Part shown: one piece after another, positions 17,924 to 26,476 of the stretch | Position numbering within the stretch: position 1 is the stretch's first letter | How the letters are laid out: each line of letters begins with the position of its first letter | DNA from: Porticoccus sp. | GTDB lineage: Bacteria; Pseudomonadota; Gammaproteobacteria; Pseudomonadales; Porticoccaceae | DNA: 40,445 nucleotides | Reading direction: 5' to 3' | Assembly (NCBI GenBank): GCA_018066715.1 | Contig: JAGPWA010000007.1 | Location: 1 to 40,445, forward strand | Translations under genes and position numbers: made by a program | The notes under the pieces: generated by a model | The model's database searches: none | Told to the model about the DNA's origin: nothing | Seen by the model: the letters and a program-made list of their open reading frames with translations, nothing else

Positions 17924-18744
17924 TAAAGTGCTACTTCCACGTGATATGCAGTGTATTTACGAATATTAATCACCCCGTTATCGAGTATCAGGTACTGCCC
18001 CTTAATGCCCATCAAGGTACCCTCTACAAGCGGGTTTTTGTCCATATTGTGGCTGGCTACCTTAACGGGGTACTCCAACACAGGGTATTCAATATCCACT
18101 GGGGCGGCGTCTAACCGCTGGAATGCCTGTAGACCAAACTGTTCCTCTAGTTGTGTCATTCCTTTATCACAGAGGTCAAACAACGCATCACGTGTGGTCG
18201 GCAAATCCACGGGCGCAATAGCGCCCTTAAGCATTGTTCGCCAGTTGGTTTTGTCTGCCACATGCTGACGCAGCAAGTCCTCGGCTAGGCCCGATTGCAG
18301 ACGTGTTTTAACTCTTAATATCGGAAGCCCCTGAACTGCCCCCTGATCGATCCATCGAGTAGGTAATTGGCTTTCACGGGTAATCCCGACTTTGACACCC
18401 GAGGAGTTGGCCAAATAGACAATATGATCAACCATACAGTGCTGCTCACCCCATTCAGGCTCACGGCAGGTACCCTGTTCATAGTGGCATTTTTCGGGGC
18501 TAACGATACAGATGTCACACTGAGCTAACTTGGTGAAGCAAGGGTAGCAATGCCCCTGATTAAAGCTCTTATTACTGCGTCGCCCGCAATGGGCACAATG
18601 GATGACGCCAGTATGTGTAATGCGTATCACTTGGCCCAAAAAGTCGTTGAGCGGAACCAATTGATCATCCAATGGAAGCTGGTACTCGACCGGACCGGCC
18701 AATGCTACCTGCATTTTACGGAGGTGGCCCTCATGACAAACCAT
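17923..18744 (-). CDS. DUF2797 family protein with Cys-rich zinc-binding-like segment
   Basis: 273 residues. Residues ~48-95 carry repeated Cys pairs (CAHCG, CYPC, CDIC, later C and C/H), typical of zinc ribbons. After them comes VYLANSSGVKVGITRE, which resembles the first strands of GIY-YIG nucleases (K-V/I-G-I-T), though I cannot confirm an active site. DUF2797 has no established function that I know of. The ATG at 18744 lies 3 nt after the yeaC-like stop, with AGGAG 7 nt upstream, and the stop overlaps the pepN start. This three-gene packing suggests a link to peptide or RNA turnover, but that is inference. Confidence 0.82.
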   Translation of the reverse strand: MVCHEGHLRKMQVALAGPVEYQLPLDDQLVPLNDFLGQVIRITHTGVIHCAHCGRRSNKSFNQGHCYPCFTKLAQCDICIVSPEKCHYEQGTCREPEWGEQHCMVDHIVYLANSSGVKVGITRESQLPTRWIDQGAVQGLPILRVKTRLQSGLAEDLLRQHVADKTNWRTMLKGAIAPVDLPTTRDALFDLCDKGMTQLEEQFGLQAFQRLDAAPVDIEYPVLEYPVKVASHNMDKNPLVEGTLMGIKGQYLILDNGVINIRKYTAYHVEVAL

Positions 18745-18747
18745 GGG

Positions 18748-19011
18748 TTACTCCTGCCACTTCAATGGCTGTTCATCCGTCGGCTTACTCTTACTACTGC
18801 AAGGCTCTTTCGACTTCTTAGGCGCAATATACCCAACCCGCTCTTCCTCGGTTTTATGCCGGGCATCATAGGCAATAATCGCCTGTAAGCTTTGCTCACG
18901 CTGATCAACGGTGAGGCGTGAACCATCTAGCCATTTCCCAAGCTCCACAGCTCGCTTGAGGTTGGCATATATTTCTGGCGTAATTGATTCAATAAGCTGC
19001 TGGAAATCCAT
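18748..19011 (-). CDS. YeaC-like DUF1315 protein
   Basis: 87 residues from the ATG at 19011, preceded by TGAGGT at 5 nt; an in-frame TTG at 19023 is less likely. The sequence MDFQQLIESITPEIYANLKR, then AVELGKWLDG, and later IAYDARHKTEEERVGYI matches E. coli YeaC (MNLDDLINAMTPEVYQRLST, AVELGKWPDG). The function is unknown. It is first of the tightly packed yeaC-DUF2797-pepN unit. The C-terminus after ~residue 65 is Lys/Ser/Pro-rich and not conserved. Confidence 0.85.
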   Translation of the reverse strand: MDFQQLIESITPEIYANLKRAVELGKWLDGSRLTVDQREQSLQAIIAYDARHKTEEERVGYIAPKKSKEPCSSKSKPTDEQPLKWQE

Positions 19012-19078
19012 AGGTGACCTCAAATTTTCAGGCGGGGATTATAGCATTGCCTTTAACCTCTGCCGTCATCCTTTACCA

Positions 19079-19936
19079 TCAATCAAGAGACTCATTACGA
19101 CCTGCCCAACCGCCAAGTAACATGCCAGTCACCAAGCCGATAGCATGAGCAGCATTGGCAATACTGCCATCCATGAAAAGATTAATAAGACCGCTCATAC
19201 CAAGTAACAACCAGAACAGCATAAAACCCAACAGTCCTTTGGGTATGGCTAATATCGGTCGTGGGGCAATCTTATGTCGAATCCAGATATAACCGAGTAA
19301 GCCGTAAACCACCCCTGACATACCGCCAAATAGTGAAGGTCCACTCCACAGGTATTGGCCCAGATTGGAAGCAATCGCCATTAACAACACAGACATAGTC
19401 ATTTGCAGACTGCCAGTCAACGGCTCTATCCGTCTACCAAGCTCCCACAGCCATAAACCGTTAAAAGCAATATGAAAGAGACCAAAATGCAGAAAAATAG
19501 GCGTTACCAACCGCCAATACTCACCATTTTCCATGGCATTATCGGCGGTATCAAACCGGATACTGTCACCTACAATACTTAGATCCTGGAAGGTAAACCA
19601 ATGAATGAGAGTAAAGCCCCACTCAACAATTGCCGTACCCAAAAGACTCAGCAATAACAACGCTGCGATCACAGGCATTTTTCGTAATTGCTCCTGAACG
19701 CTCATGCCACCTACATGCTGACGACCCATCGCACGCTGTTGTCCATCGATGGCTTCCAACAACCGCTTCACTTGCGGAACCTGTTCGGGAAACTCTACCC
19801 ACAATTCGGACGCCTGTTCCAGTCTATTGATTCTGTAGGAAATGTGTTGGGTATCTAGGGCTGTACAAAGGTCACTCACATCAAACTGATGTGAAATTTC
19901 TGCCACCAAAATCCATGGGGTTGATTGGTCGGTCAT
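19079..19936 (-). CDS. Rhomboid-family intramembrane serine protease (GlpG-like)
   Basis: 285 residues. An N-terminal soluble domain of about 90 residues (as in GlpG) precedes six predicted membrane helices. Catalytic motifs: GGMSGVVYG with Ser207, and the later AAHAIGL with His264. The oxyanion-region motif HIAFNGLWLWELG lies on an earlier helix. Rhomboids cut transmembrane substrates within the membrane; the substrate here is unknown. The gene lies 41 nt after nadK on the same strand, so they may be cotranscribed. An 8-bp direct repeat (TAGTGTCG, 19947-19954 and 19966-19973) sits in that gap. The Shine-Dalgarno is weak. Confidence 0.92.
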   Translation of the reverse strand: MTDQSTPWILVAEISHQFDVSDLCTALDTQHISYRINRLEQASELWVEFPEQVPQVKRLLEAIDGQQRAMGRQHVGGMSVQEQLRKMPVIAALLLLSLLGTAIVEWGFTLIHWFTFQDLSIVGDSIRFDTADNAMENGEYWRLVTPIFLHFGLFHIAFNGLWLWELGRRIEPLTGSLQMTMSVLLMAIASNLGQYLWSGPSLFGGMSGVVYGLLGYIWIRHKIAPRPILAIPKGLLGFMLFWLLLGMSGLINLFMDGSIANAAHAIGLVTGMLLGGWAGRNESLD

Positions 19937-19977
19937 CGCTAGCTTCTAGTGTCGGTGTTGAGGGTTAGTGTCGAGTA

Positions 19978-20874
19978 TTAGTGGTTACGATCAGTGGAAT
20001 CTAGTCGGCTGCCCCAACCTAGCTTGGTGCGACAGGTTTCATAAAAATTGTGCCCAACAGGATGAATCAACTGTATTTGCTGTTCCTTCTTATTAATACG
20101 AATAACATCACCCGGCTCTGACTGGAGGTCATTCTGCCCATCACAGGTGACCTGTGGATGAAGCTCATTCAATGACCCCACACGAATTTCTATATTGCTG
20201 CTTCCGCCAACCACAATGGGTCTGCTGGTCAGGGTATGAGGGTTCATCGGCACCAAAACGATCGCATCCAAATTGGGGTGCATGATCGGGCCACCTCCTG
20301 AGAGTGCGTAAGCGGTCGAGCCTGTAGGTGTTGATACAATCAAGCCATCCGAGCGCTGGCTGTAGACAAACTGCTCATCGATATAAAGCTCAAACTCCAT
20401 CATCCGTAAGGACTTGCCAGGGTGTAACACAATATCGTTAAGTGCTTCACCACAACCAATGGTTAACCCGTTGCGTGAGATAGACATTTCCAATAAAAAA
20501 CGCCTGGAAATCACATAATCACCCGCCAATACTCGATTAACTTGTGCTTCCATCTCGCTGGGTAGAATATCGGTAAGGAAGCCAAGTCGCCCCCGGTTCA
20601 CGCCCAATAACGGGATATCATATTCCATCATGCTTCGTACAGCGCTGAGCATACTGCCATCGCCACCCACCACGATGACAAGATCTAGCTGCTGCGCCAT
20701 ATCGTCGCAGTCAAATACGGGTAAATGTTTATTATCGATGAGCCGAGCAGTGTTTAGCTCTAGCAGTACGGTATACCCACTCTTTTCCAGAAAACTGGAA
20801 AGCCGTTTAAGAGAGTCAACAATTTCAGGAAGCTGAATATTGGCAACTAAAGCAATGCGTTTGAAGTGAGCCAT
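19978..20874 (-). CDS. nadK: NAD kinase
   Basis: 298 residues, close to E. coli NadK (292). The NAD-kinase motif GGDGS is at residues 70-74 with D72 as the general base. GVNRGRLGFLTD and the conserved block PTGSTAYALSGGGPI follow. It phosphorylates NAD to NADP using ATP and sets the cell's NADP pool. A perfect TATAAT lies 39-44 nt upstream on the minus strand. Followed closely by the rhomboid gene. Confidence 0.96.
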   Translation of the reverse strand: MAHFKRIALVANIQLPEIVDSLKRLSSFLEKSGYTVLLELNTARLIDNKHLPVFDCDDMAQQLDLVIVVGGDGSMLSAVRSMMEYDIPLLGVNRGRLGFLTDILPSEMEAQVNRVLAGDYVISRRFLLEMSISRNGLTIGCGEALNDIVLHPGKSLRMMEFELYIDEQFVYSQRSDGLIVSTPTGSTAYALSGGGPIMHPNLDAIVLVPMNPHTLTSRPIVVGGSSNIEIRVGSLNELHPQVTCDGQNDLQSEPGDVIRINKKEQQIQLIHPVGHNFYETCRTKLGWGSRLDSTDRNH

Positions 20875-20912
20875 GGATATATCAGAAGCGCCCCAGCGAT
20901 AAATGTCAACGG

Positions 20913-20918
20913 ATTATA
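20913..20918 (-). promoter_or_regulatory. Candidate -10 box for nadK
   Basis: A perfect TATAAT on the minus strand that would place transcription start about 30 nt before the nadK ATG. The -35 region at 16-18 bp spacing is poor. Confidence 0.35.
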
Positions 20919-21085
20919 CACGGCCAGCCAAGGGGTATTGACTGACGTTATCAACCTCTGTGATAAGGAATAAACCAGACCACCAGTTAACGTGTAAACA
21001 ATAAATGAATCATCTCATGACATGGGGCGGTTAACACCCGTAATCCCAGCAGGAATATTTGATTTCCCTTCGAACAGTAACGCCC

Positions 21086-21116
21086 AAAAAAAAAGCTCCC
21101 TAACAAGGGAGCTTTT
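21086..21116 (-). terminator. Rho-independent terminator of the tRNA operon
   Basis: AAAAGCTCCCT (21091-21101) and AGGGAGCTTTT (21106-21116) form a perfect 11-bp stem with a 4-nt loop. On the minus strand a run of about nine U follows, immediately beyond tRNA-Asp. Confidence 0.92.
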
Positions 21117-21123
21117 AATGTAA

Positions 21124-21200
21124 TGGCGGACCGGACGGGACTCGAACCCGCGACCTCCGGCGTGACAGGCCGGCATTCTAACCAGCTGAACTACCGGTCC
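21124..21200 (-). tRNA. tRNA-Asp (anticodon GTC)
   Basis: 77 nt including an encoded CCA. The minus strand starts GGACCGGTAGTTCAGCTGG, has anticodon loop CCTGTCACG (GTC), T-arm GGTTCGAGTCC, and a 7-bp acceptor stem closed by CGGTCCG before CCA. It matches the bacterial tRNA-Asp pattern closely, with no mispairing seen. Confidence 0.98.
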
Positions 21201-21220
21201 GTTATTCGTCTATAATAATT

Positions 21221-21296
21221 TGGTGGGTGGTACAGGGGTCGAACCTGTGACCTACGCCTTGTAAGGGCGCCGCTCTACCAACTGAGCTAACCACCC
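21221..21296 (-). tRNA. tRNA-Val (anticodon TAC)
   Basis: 76 nt including an encoded CCA. The minus strand starts GGGTGGTTAGCTCAGTTGG, has anticodon loop CCTTACAAG (TAC), T-arm AGGTTCGACCC, and acceptor 3' strand ACCACCCA-CCA. It is first in a two-tRNA operon; tRNA-Asp starts 20 nt downstream. Confidence 0.98.
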
Positions 21297-21313
21297 CTTT
21301 GAAAGAGAGCCGC

Positions 21314-21341
21314 ATTCTACCGGAATATCCCCACGTGTCAA
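21314..21341 (-). promoter_or_regulatory. Sigma-70 promoter of the tRNA-Val/Asp operon
   Basis: On the minus strand: TTGACA (21336-21341, perfect), a 16-bp spacer and TAGAAT (21314-21319, 5/6). A GC-rich discriminator (GCGGC) follows, as expected for a stable-RNA promoter under stringent control. Transcription would start about 10 nt before tRNA-Val. Confidence 0.8.
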
Positions 21342-21421
21342 ACATTTCGAGCGTCCATTCTCTATACATCCAGCGGACATCAAACTAACATACGCTACCA
21401 GCAAAAATGACTGAGAGAAGT

Positions 21422-21778
21422 ATGGAAATTTTTAAAGAATTCACCTTCGAAGCTGCCCATTTATTACCCAATGTTCCCGAAGGACACAAGTGTGCCAGAC
21501 TGCATGGTCATTCTTATCACGTCACAATCTATCTCAGCGGTAACGTTGGAGAAACCACTGGCTGGGTTCTTGACTTTGGTGACCTAAAAACACACTTTCA
21601 ACCTATTTATGATCGACTCGATCACCGCTATCTCAATGACATAGAAGGCCTTGAAAACCCAACCAGCGAAAATATTGCTCGTTGGATCTGGGCTGAACTA
21701 AAGCCGATGCTAGCCGAGCTTAGCAAGGTACAAATTCGTGAAACTTGCACTTCAGGCTGCTCCTATATCGGTGATTAG
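21422..21778 (+). CDS. queD: 6-carboxy-5,6,7,8-tetrahydropterin synthase (QueD)
   Basis: 118 residues from the ATG at 21422, with a GAGAG stretch about 5 nt upstream; an in-frame ATG at 21407 would add five residues without family similarity. FTFEAAH (zinc ligand H13), GHKCARLHGHSY (C24, H28 and H30), GWVLDFGDLK, DHRYLND and the C-terminal ETCTSGC match E. coli QueD closely. It converts 7,8-dihydroneopterin triphosphate to 6-carboxytetrahydropterin, an early step towards queuosine in tRNA. No other queuosine gene is next to it. The thpR gene follows after 37 nt and may share the transcript. Confidence 0.95.
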   Translation: MEIFKEFTFEAAHLLPNVPEGHKCARLHGHSYHVTIYLSGNVGETTGWVLDFGDLKTHFQPIYDRLDHRYLNDIEGLENPTSENIARWIWAELKPMLAELSKVQIRETCTSGCSYIGD

Positions 21779-21815
21779 CGCTTTATAGGGTGCGCCTGTG
21801 TACTAGAATTTTACT

Positions 21816-22379
21816 GTGAACGAGCACACTTCATCTAAACGACTATTTATTGCACTGCCCATTCCCTCTGCAGTCAATCACTCATTGGATAAATACTGTC
21901 GGCAGCTTGATGAACACTATGAATCGTCAAGAATTAGATATACACCTGTCAACAACCGTCATTTGACGCTCGCTTTTCTTGGACAGCTGGGCCCCACACA
22001 GGTGATTGATGCTACTGAGGTAGTGCAGCGGATTCAACACACGCCCATACACTTGAAACTAACAGTGATTGAACGGTTTCCAGACGCTCAAAGCCGGATC
22101 ATCACCGCACTGCCCGAGCCCTCCAACCCACTAAGCGCTCTTCACCTCCAATTACAACAAGCGCTTGAACAACGAGGTTTTCCTGGTACGACACGACCTT
22201 TTAGACCCCACGTCACTCTGGCAAGAATGAAATACAATAATGAGCACCTAACCATAGCGCTCAACCCACCAATAGACATGATGGTATCAGAGGTCATTCT
22301 TTACGAAAGCCAACGCATAGATACAAGCAACACCTACATCCCGCGAGAACAAACGGTGCTGAATGAACCCACTCCGTAA
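21816..22379 (+). CDS. thpR: RNA 2',3'-cyclic phosphodiesterase (ThpR/LigT)
   Basis: 187 residues, 2H phosphoesterase family. Both catalytic HxTx motifs are present: H49-L-T-L and H132-V-T-L. The protein begins with a GTG at 21816; KRLFIALPIP follows at residue 8, the normal family opening, and no ATG is available upstream in frame. The Shine-Dalgarno is weak. The enzyme hydrolyses 2',3'-cyclic phosphates on RNA ends to 2'-phosphates and can ligate tRNA halves in vitro. Its stop is 31 bp from the stop of the convergent epimerase gene, with no clear terminator between. Confidence 0.92.
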   Translation: MNEHTSSKRLFIALPIPSAVNHSLDKYCRQLDEHYESSRIRYTPVNNRHLTLAFLGQLGPTQVIDATEVVQRIQHTPIHLKLTVIERFPDAQSRIITALPEPSNPLSALHLQLQQALEQRGFPGTTRPFRPHVTLARMKYNNEHLTIALNPPIDMMVSEVILYESQRIDTSNTYIPREQTVLNEPTP

Positions 22380-22410
22380 CAGATAATAAAGAAATCGGGC
22401 AGAGTAAGGG

Positions 22411-23325
22411 CTATGGCTTCTCTAAGAGTAACTGTTCTAAAGCGGGACGAAGCTCCGGGTAGCTGAACTCAAAACCTGACTCTAAGGCCTTACGGGGAAC
22501 TACACGCTGCCCCGTTAACAACAGCTCATCTGCCATTTCACCAAATAACAGCCGTGCCAACGGTGATGGCATCGGTAATATCGCGGGCCGCGACAGCACG
22601 GAGCCCAAGGTTTTACTAAACTGCCTATTAGTGACTGGATTGGGTGATGAAGCATTGATGCCGCCCTTAATATCACTGCGGTTGAAACAATGAAAAATAA
22701 GATCAATCACATCCTCTATATGTACCCAGGGCATCCATTGTTTACCGGTCCCGAGTCGGCCACCGAGCCCGAACTTAAAGGGGGGCAACATCCGCCCAAG
22801 CGCACCTTCTTCGGCCCCCAAAACAATGCCGGTTCTTAAACAACAGACCCTTGTCCCAAGCTGGTTAAATTGCAAGGCACTATGCTCCCACTCCGAACAT
22901 AGGTGGTGGGAATAGCTGTTGTGATGTTTCGCCGCCTCATCCAGTAGCTTGTCACCCTGTGGGCCGTAGTATCCTACAGCTGAGCCACTGATTAAGATTT
23001 TAGGTGGCTCGGGTACGGCCTGAAAATAGTCAAACAGTCTATTGGTAAGACCCACTCGACTCTCAAGAAAAGCCTGTTTTCTTTCGACGTTCCAACGACC
23101 AGATACGAGAGGCTCTCCCGCAAGGTTGACCACATAATCAATCTTGCCCATTGAGGAGAGTTCTGCCAAGTTTTGGATAGCGGTCACACCCGGCAAACGT
23201 TTGTGGGCCTTATCGAGACTTCGGGTAAAAGCTATCACCCGGCAACCTTGCTGCTGGGCTTTCTGGCAAAAATGAGAGCCTATAAAACCTGTAGCCCCAG
23301 TGACTAAAATTATTTTATTGTCCAT
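22411..23325 (-). CDS. TIGR01777-family NAD-dependent epimerase/dehydratase (YfcH-like)
   Basis: 304 residues. The N-terminal Rossmann motif VTGATGFIGSHF binds NAD(P). LAGEPLVSGRW, ISGSAVGYYG, and a C-terminal DUF1731-like region (PAILPMPSPLARLLFGEMADELL) are characteristic of the YfcH/SulA-like group, sometimes labelled cell-division inhibitor without good evidence. The substrate is unknown. It lies downstream of the phosphomannomutase gene on the same strand but 274 bp away, so it probably has its own promoter. Soluble. Confidence 0.9.
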   Translation of the reverse strand: MDNKIILVTGATGFIGSHFCQKAQQQGCRVIAFTRSLDKAHKRLPGVTAIQNLAELSSMGKIDYVVNLAGEPLVSGRWNVERKQAFLESRVGLTNRLFDYFQAVPEPPKILISGSAVGYYGPQGDKLLDEAAKHHNSYSHHLCSEWEHSALQFNQLGTRVCCLRTGIVLGAEEGALGRMLPPFKFGLGGRLGTGKQWMPWVHIEDVIDLIFHCFNRSDIKGGINASSPNPVTNRQFSKTLGSVLSRPAILPMPSPLARLLFGEMADELLLTGQRVVPRKALESGFEFSYPELRPALEQLLLEKP

Positions 23326-23599
23326 TAACTACTCCCTGCCACCACACATTCTCCTTACCACCCGCATCAAAATGAAGAATGTGAAAGAGCAACTCTTAAT
23401 AGGATTAATATCGTCAGCGTGGCGGGCAGGTATAAAGAGAATAATAGTAGGTGACGTCAGCTAAGAAGACACCTGTTTACTATTTAAAGCCCCTAAGCTA
23501 CGCCATGACCTGATTTTCAATCCCATAGAGACAGTGTAGTCAATGTAGAGAAAAGAGCCTGAAGTTACCGGTAAATTGTCCTGACGAGACTGTCGTCGG
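23326..23599. other. Intergenic region, epimerase to phosphomannomutase
   Basis: 274 bp with no gene. The only clear structures are an 8-bp perfect palindrome TGACGTCA (23452-23459), operator-like, and a weak GACGA/TCGTC repeat just beyond the phosphomannomutase stop without a U-tract. Confidence 0.5.
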
Positions 23600-24946
23600 T
23601 CAGACCAACCATGCCAGTAACTCTTTTGTTTTATTCTCCATCAGCTCGGTAGCGGTGGCTTCCACATTGAGTCTGACCACAGGCTCGGTGTTACTACTGC
23701 GCAAATTAAAACGCCACCCATCAAACGACATACTAAGGCCATCAGACTGATCAATACTTTTAGCCTCAGGCGAATAGTGGCTTTTCAGCTTCGCTAGTAA
23801 ACTCGGGGCATTATCAACTTGATGGTTAATTTCACCAGAACAAGGGTACTCGTCCATTCTGGACTGAATCATGGATGATAGGCTGCTTCCCGTATCACTG
23901 ATTAATTCAGCCACCAACAACCAGGGGATCATTCCGCTATCACAGTAAAAGAAATCACGAAAATAATGATGGGCGCTCATTTCACCACCATAGACGGCAT
24001 CTTGCTCTCGCATCACTTGCTTAATAAAGGCATGTCCACATTTACTTTGTATCGGGGTACCACCAAATTGCTCGCAAACAGATTCGGTATTCCACAGTAA
24101 TCGTGGGTCATGAACAATTTTTTCACCCGGGTGTTTACGAAGAAAGGCCTCAGCCAACAACCCAACAATATAGTAACCCTCTATAAATTTTCCGCTTTCA
24201 TCAAACAAAAAACAGCGATCAAAGTCACCGTCCCAAGCTATCCCAAAATCTGCTCCGTGCTCCCTCACTGCATCTGTCGTGTGGTGACGGTTCTCTGGAA
24301 GCAGAGGGTTAGGAATACCGTTAGGAAAGGTTCCATCAGGTTCGTGATTAACTTTAATAAATTCAAATGGTAGATGACTTTGCAGCGCATCTAGCACGGG
24401 GCCTGCTGTGCCATTACCCGCATTAACGACTATTTTTAAAGGCTTTAGCTTAGACCTGTCCACATAGGTCAAAAGATGTTCAATATAGGCATCGGAGCAA
24501 CTCACCCGCCGATAGCTACCCCGCTCATCATTACCCGTTGCAGGAAAATTCGACGCTTCTGCAATTTTCTGAATCTCCAGCAAACCTGTATCCGCACTAA
24601 TGGGCCTAGCGCCCTCTCTCACCAACTTCATGCCGTTGTAGTCGATCGGATTGTGACTTGCCGTCACCATAATGCCACCCCCAACCTGAAGGTGGTCTGT
24701 TGCAAAATAGATTTCTTCTGTACCGCAGAGCCCAATATCTAACACATCAACACCCTCATCTCTGAGGCCGTTTGCCAGCGCACACTTCAGCGTCGCGCTG
24801 GATGTTCTTATATCTCCACCAATGACAACCGTTTCTGGGTCAAGCCAGCGGGCATAAGCTCGGCCGATCAAGTAAACCGTTTCCGGGGTCAGGTCTTCAC
24901 CCAATTTCCCGCGGATATCGTAGGCTTTAAAACCATTAATCTTCAT
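23600..24946 (-). CDS. manB: Phosphomannomutase (CpsG/ManB type)
   Basis: 448 residues of the alpha-D-phosphohexomutase family. Opening [19 protein letters not shown], catalytic phosphoserine loop TASHNP with Ser97, magnesium loop DGDFDR, sugar-binding [10 protein letters not shown], and phosphate-binding [14 protein letters not shown]. Along its length it resembles E. coli CpsG, so mannose-6-P to mannose-1-P for GDP-mannose is the likely reaction; AlgC-like enzymes also act on glucose phosphates. It lies downstream of galU with a strong terminator in between, so the two share a sugar-nucleotide theme but are probably transcribed partly separately. Confidence 0.93.
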   Translation of the reverse strand: MKINGFKAYDIRGKLGEDLTPETVYLIGRAYARWLDPETVVIGGDIRTSSATLKCALANGLRDEGVDVLDIGLCGTEEIYFATDHLQVGGGIMVTASHNPIDYNGMKLVREGARPISADTGLLEIQKIAEASNFPATGNDERGSYRRVSCSDAYIEHLLTYVDRSKLKPLKIVVNAGNGTAGPVLDALQSHLPFEFIKVNHEPDGTFPNGIPNPLLPENRHHTTDAVREHGADFGIAWDGDFDRCFLFDESGKFIEGYYIVGLLAEAFLRKHPGEKIVHDPRLLWNTESVCEQFGGTPIQSKCGHAFIKQVMREQDAVYGGEMSAHHYFRDFFYCDSGMIPWLLVAELISDTGSSLSSMIQSRMDEYPCSGEINHQVDNAPSLLAKLKSHYSPEAKSIDQSDGLSMSFDGWRFNLRSSNTEPVVRLNVEATATELMENKTKELLAWLV

Positions 24947-24972
24947 TTCTTACCCATATAAATTGTTCATAT

Positions 24973-25000
24973 AAAAAAGCCCATACCAATGGTATGGGCT
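24973..25000 (-). terminator. Rho-independent terminator downstream of galU
   Basis: AGCCCATACC (24978-24987) and GGTATGGGCT (24991-25000) form a perfect 10-bp stem with a 3-nt loop, followed on the minus strand by six U. It lies between the galU stop and the phosphomannomutase start. Confidence 0.9.
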
Positions 25001-25018
25001 GGCCAATATCTTCTGTCT

Positions 25019-25954
25019 CTAGTGCCTGGAACTATCCAATTTTACCACTGACGCCTTGTGTTCAAGACTATGCAGGTATTTTTTTAAATCATCACCAATC
25101 TCACTATGCTGAAGTGCATAAGCAATGTTCGCTTGTATATACCCCAGCTTACTTCCGCAATCATGGCTTTTCCCCATAATCCGATAGGCTTCCACCACCT
25201 CATGGTGCAACAACTCCTCAAGGGCATCAGTTAACTGAACTTCGCCTCCAACACCCATCGGTGTCTTTTCAAGAAGAGCCCAAATAGTTGGGGGAACCAC
25301 ATAACGGCCTACAACCGCCATATTAGAAGGGGCTTTTTCTTGAGTTGGCTTCTCTACCATCGCATCAATTCTGGCCACACCTCCGCCCATTAGATCAACA
25401 CCCTTGCAATCCACTACACCATATTTATTCACATTTTCCCAAGGCACGGCTTCAACCATAATCTGACTATGCCCCGTGGAGGAGAAATTATTGAGCATAG
25501 CGGCTAAATTATCAGCAGCCAGATTAGACTGATACTGATCCACCAATACATCGGGCAGCAAAATAGCAAAGGGGGCGTCACCAATAACAGGCCTAGCACA
25601 ACTAATAGCGTGACCAAGCCCTTTTGCATAGGGCTGCCTTACTGAGATAACGGTGACACCCTCTGGAACGATGGCGCGCACTTCATCGAGAAGCTGACGT
25701 TTAACACGCTTTTCAAGCTGAGCCTCAAGCTCAAAACTTGTATCAAAGTGGTTCTCAATAGAATTTTTACTCGCATGAGTCACCAATACAATTTCTGTTA
25801 TACCTGCAGTTATAGCCTCACTCACCACATATTGAATGAGAGGCTTATCCACCACAGGCAGCATCTCTTTCGGAATAGCCTTTGTAGCAGGCAACATACG
25901 AGTGCCAAGACCCGCTACGGGAATAACTGCTTTAGTAACAACTGATGATTTCAT
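25019..25954 (-). CDS. galU: UTP-glucose-1-phosphate uridylyltransferase
   Basis: 311 residues. The nucleotidyltransferase signature [20 protein letters not shown] (residues ~14-33) is followed by [13 protein letters not shown], then LLPDVLVD and VEKPTQ. It makes UDP-glucose from UTP and glucose-1-P, feeding lipopolysaccharide, exopolysaccharide and trehalose synthesis. A GAGGG Shine-Dalgarno lies just before the ATG. It is slightly longer at the C-terminus than many GalU proteins. A terminator immediately downstream separates it from the phosphomannomutase gene. Confidence 0.96.
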   Translation of the reverse strand: MKSSVVTKAVIPVAGLGTRMLPATKAIPKEMLPVVDKPLIQYVVSEAITAGITEIVLVTHASKNSIENHFDTSFELEAQLEKRVKRQLLDEVRAIVPEGVTVISVRQPYAKGLGHAISCARPVIGDAPFAILLPDVLVDQYQSNLAADNLAAMLNNFSSTGHSQIMVEAVPWENVNKYGVVDCKGVDLMGGGVARIDAMVEKPTQEKAPSNMAVVGRYVVPPTIWALLEKTPMGVGGEVQLTDALEELLHHEVVEAYRIMGKSHDCGSKLGYIQANIAYALQHSEIGDDLKKYLHSLEHKASVVKLDSSRH

Positions 25955-26455
25955 CCCTCAAAACCTGTCTTAATGTGTGCAATAAATCATCTAGCTATAA
26001 CGACCTCTGCCAGACAATCTGATAGCTTTGCAAGATACCATATAAGTACTTGAGCCTCCATTTTAAGGCCATTTAAAAAAGACCTTATGAGCGCTGTCAC
26101 AGGCTACCTGCCTAATCACAACACCTCTCGGCTCTATCGTTTCTTGGAGGGCTACCCTTTACTGGGGATTATCGTTTCCCGACACTAAAATGTTCTGACT
26201 CTGTGAAGGAGGGATCACTGGTAAGTCCGCCGCTGCAGCTCGACCACAAACAAACGAGACAGCCTTTATCAATGACATATATCGGTGATAACATATCGAT
26301 AGATTATATAGATGACATTGTTGTTTCGTTGCCCTACCAATTTTTTTATACTGGGTCGTTTGGCGCACCAATAAATTATCCTGAATAATACGCCCCCTCC
26401 GCTCTGGCGAGTACATACACTACTGTTGAATAACCTTCAGTAACTATAAAAAAAT
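25955..26455. other. 500-bp intergenic region, galU to hybrid kinase
   Basis: No convincing gene; two short open frames here lack Shine-Dalgarno signals and family features. The region must hold the galU promoter (leftward) and the promoter of the hybrid kinase (rightward). An AT-rich patch at 26272-26318 is bounded by two copies of ATGACAT (26272-26278, 26312-26318) and contains the palindrome TATCGATA (26294-26301), a plausible regulator site. No sigma-28 promoter is seen. Confidence 0.5.
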
Positions 26456-26476
26456 ATGGCAGGAGCCAAAACGAAC

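Noticed and set aside
19947-19973. Direct repeat TAGTGTCG between nadK and the rhomboid gene as a mobile-element target duplication
   Set aside because: The copies are only 19 bp apart start to start, with no inserted element between them.
21124-21296. tRNA genes as an integration site for a genomic island
   Set aside because: No integrase gene or repeated tRNA 3' end is found on either side; the flanking genes are housekeeping.
23452-23459. TGACGTCA as a dedicated regulatory operator
   Set aside because: A single 8-bp palindrome is expected by chance in a 40-kb window and nothing else supports it.
26159-26416. 85-codon minus-strand frame and 61-codon plus-strand frame upstream of the first hybrid kinase
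   Set aside because: No Shine-Dalgarno at a sensible distance, unlike any family I recognise, and they overlap each other on opposite strands.
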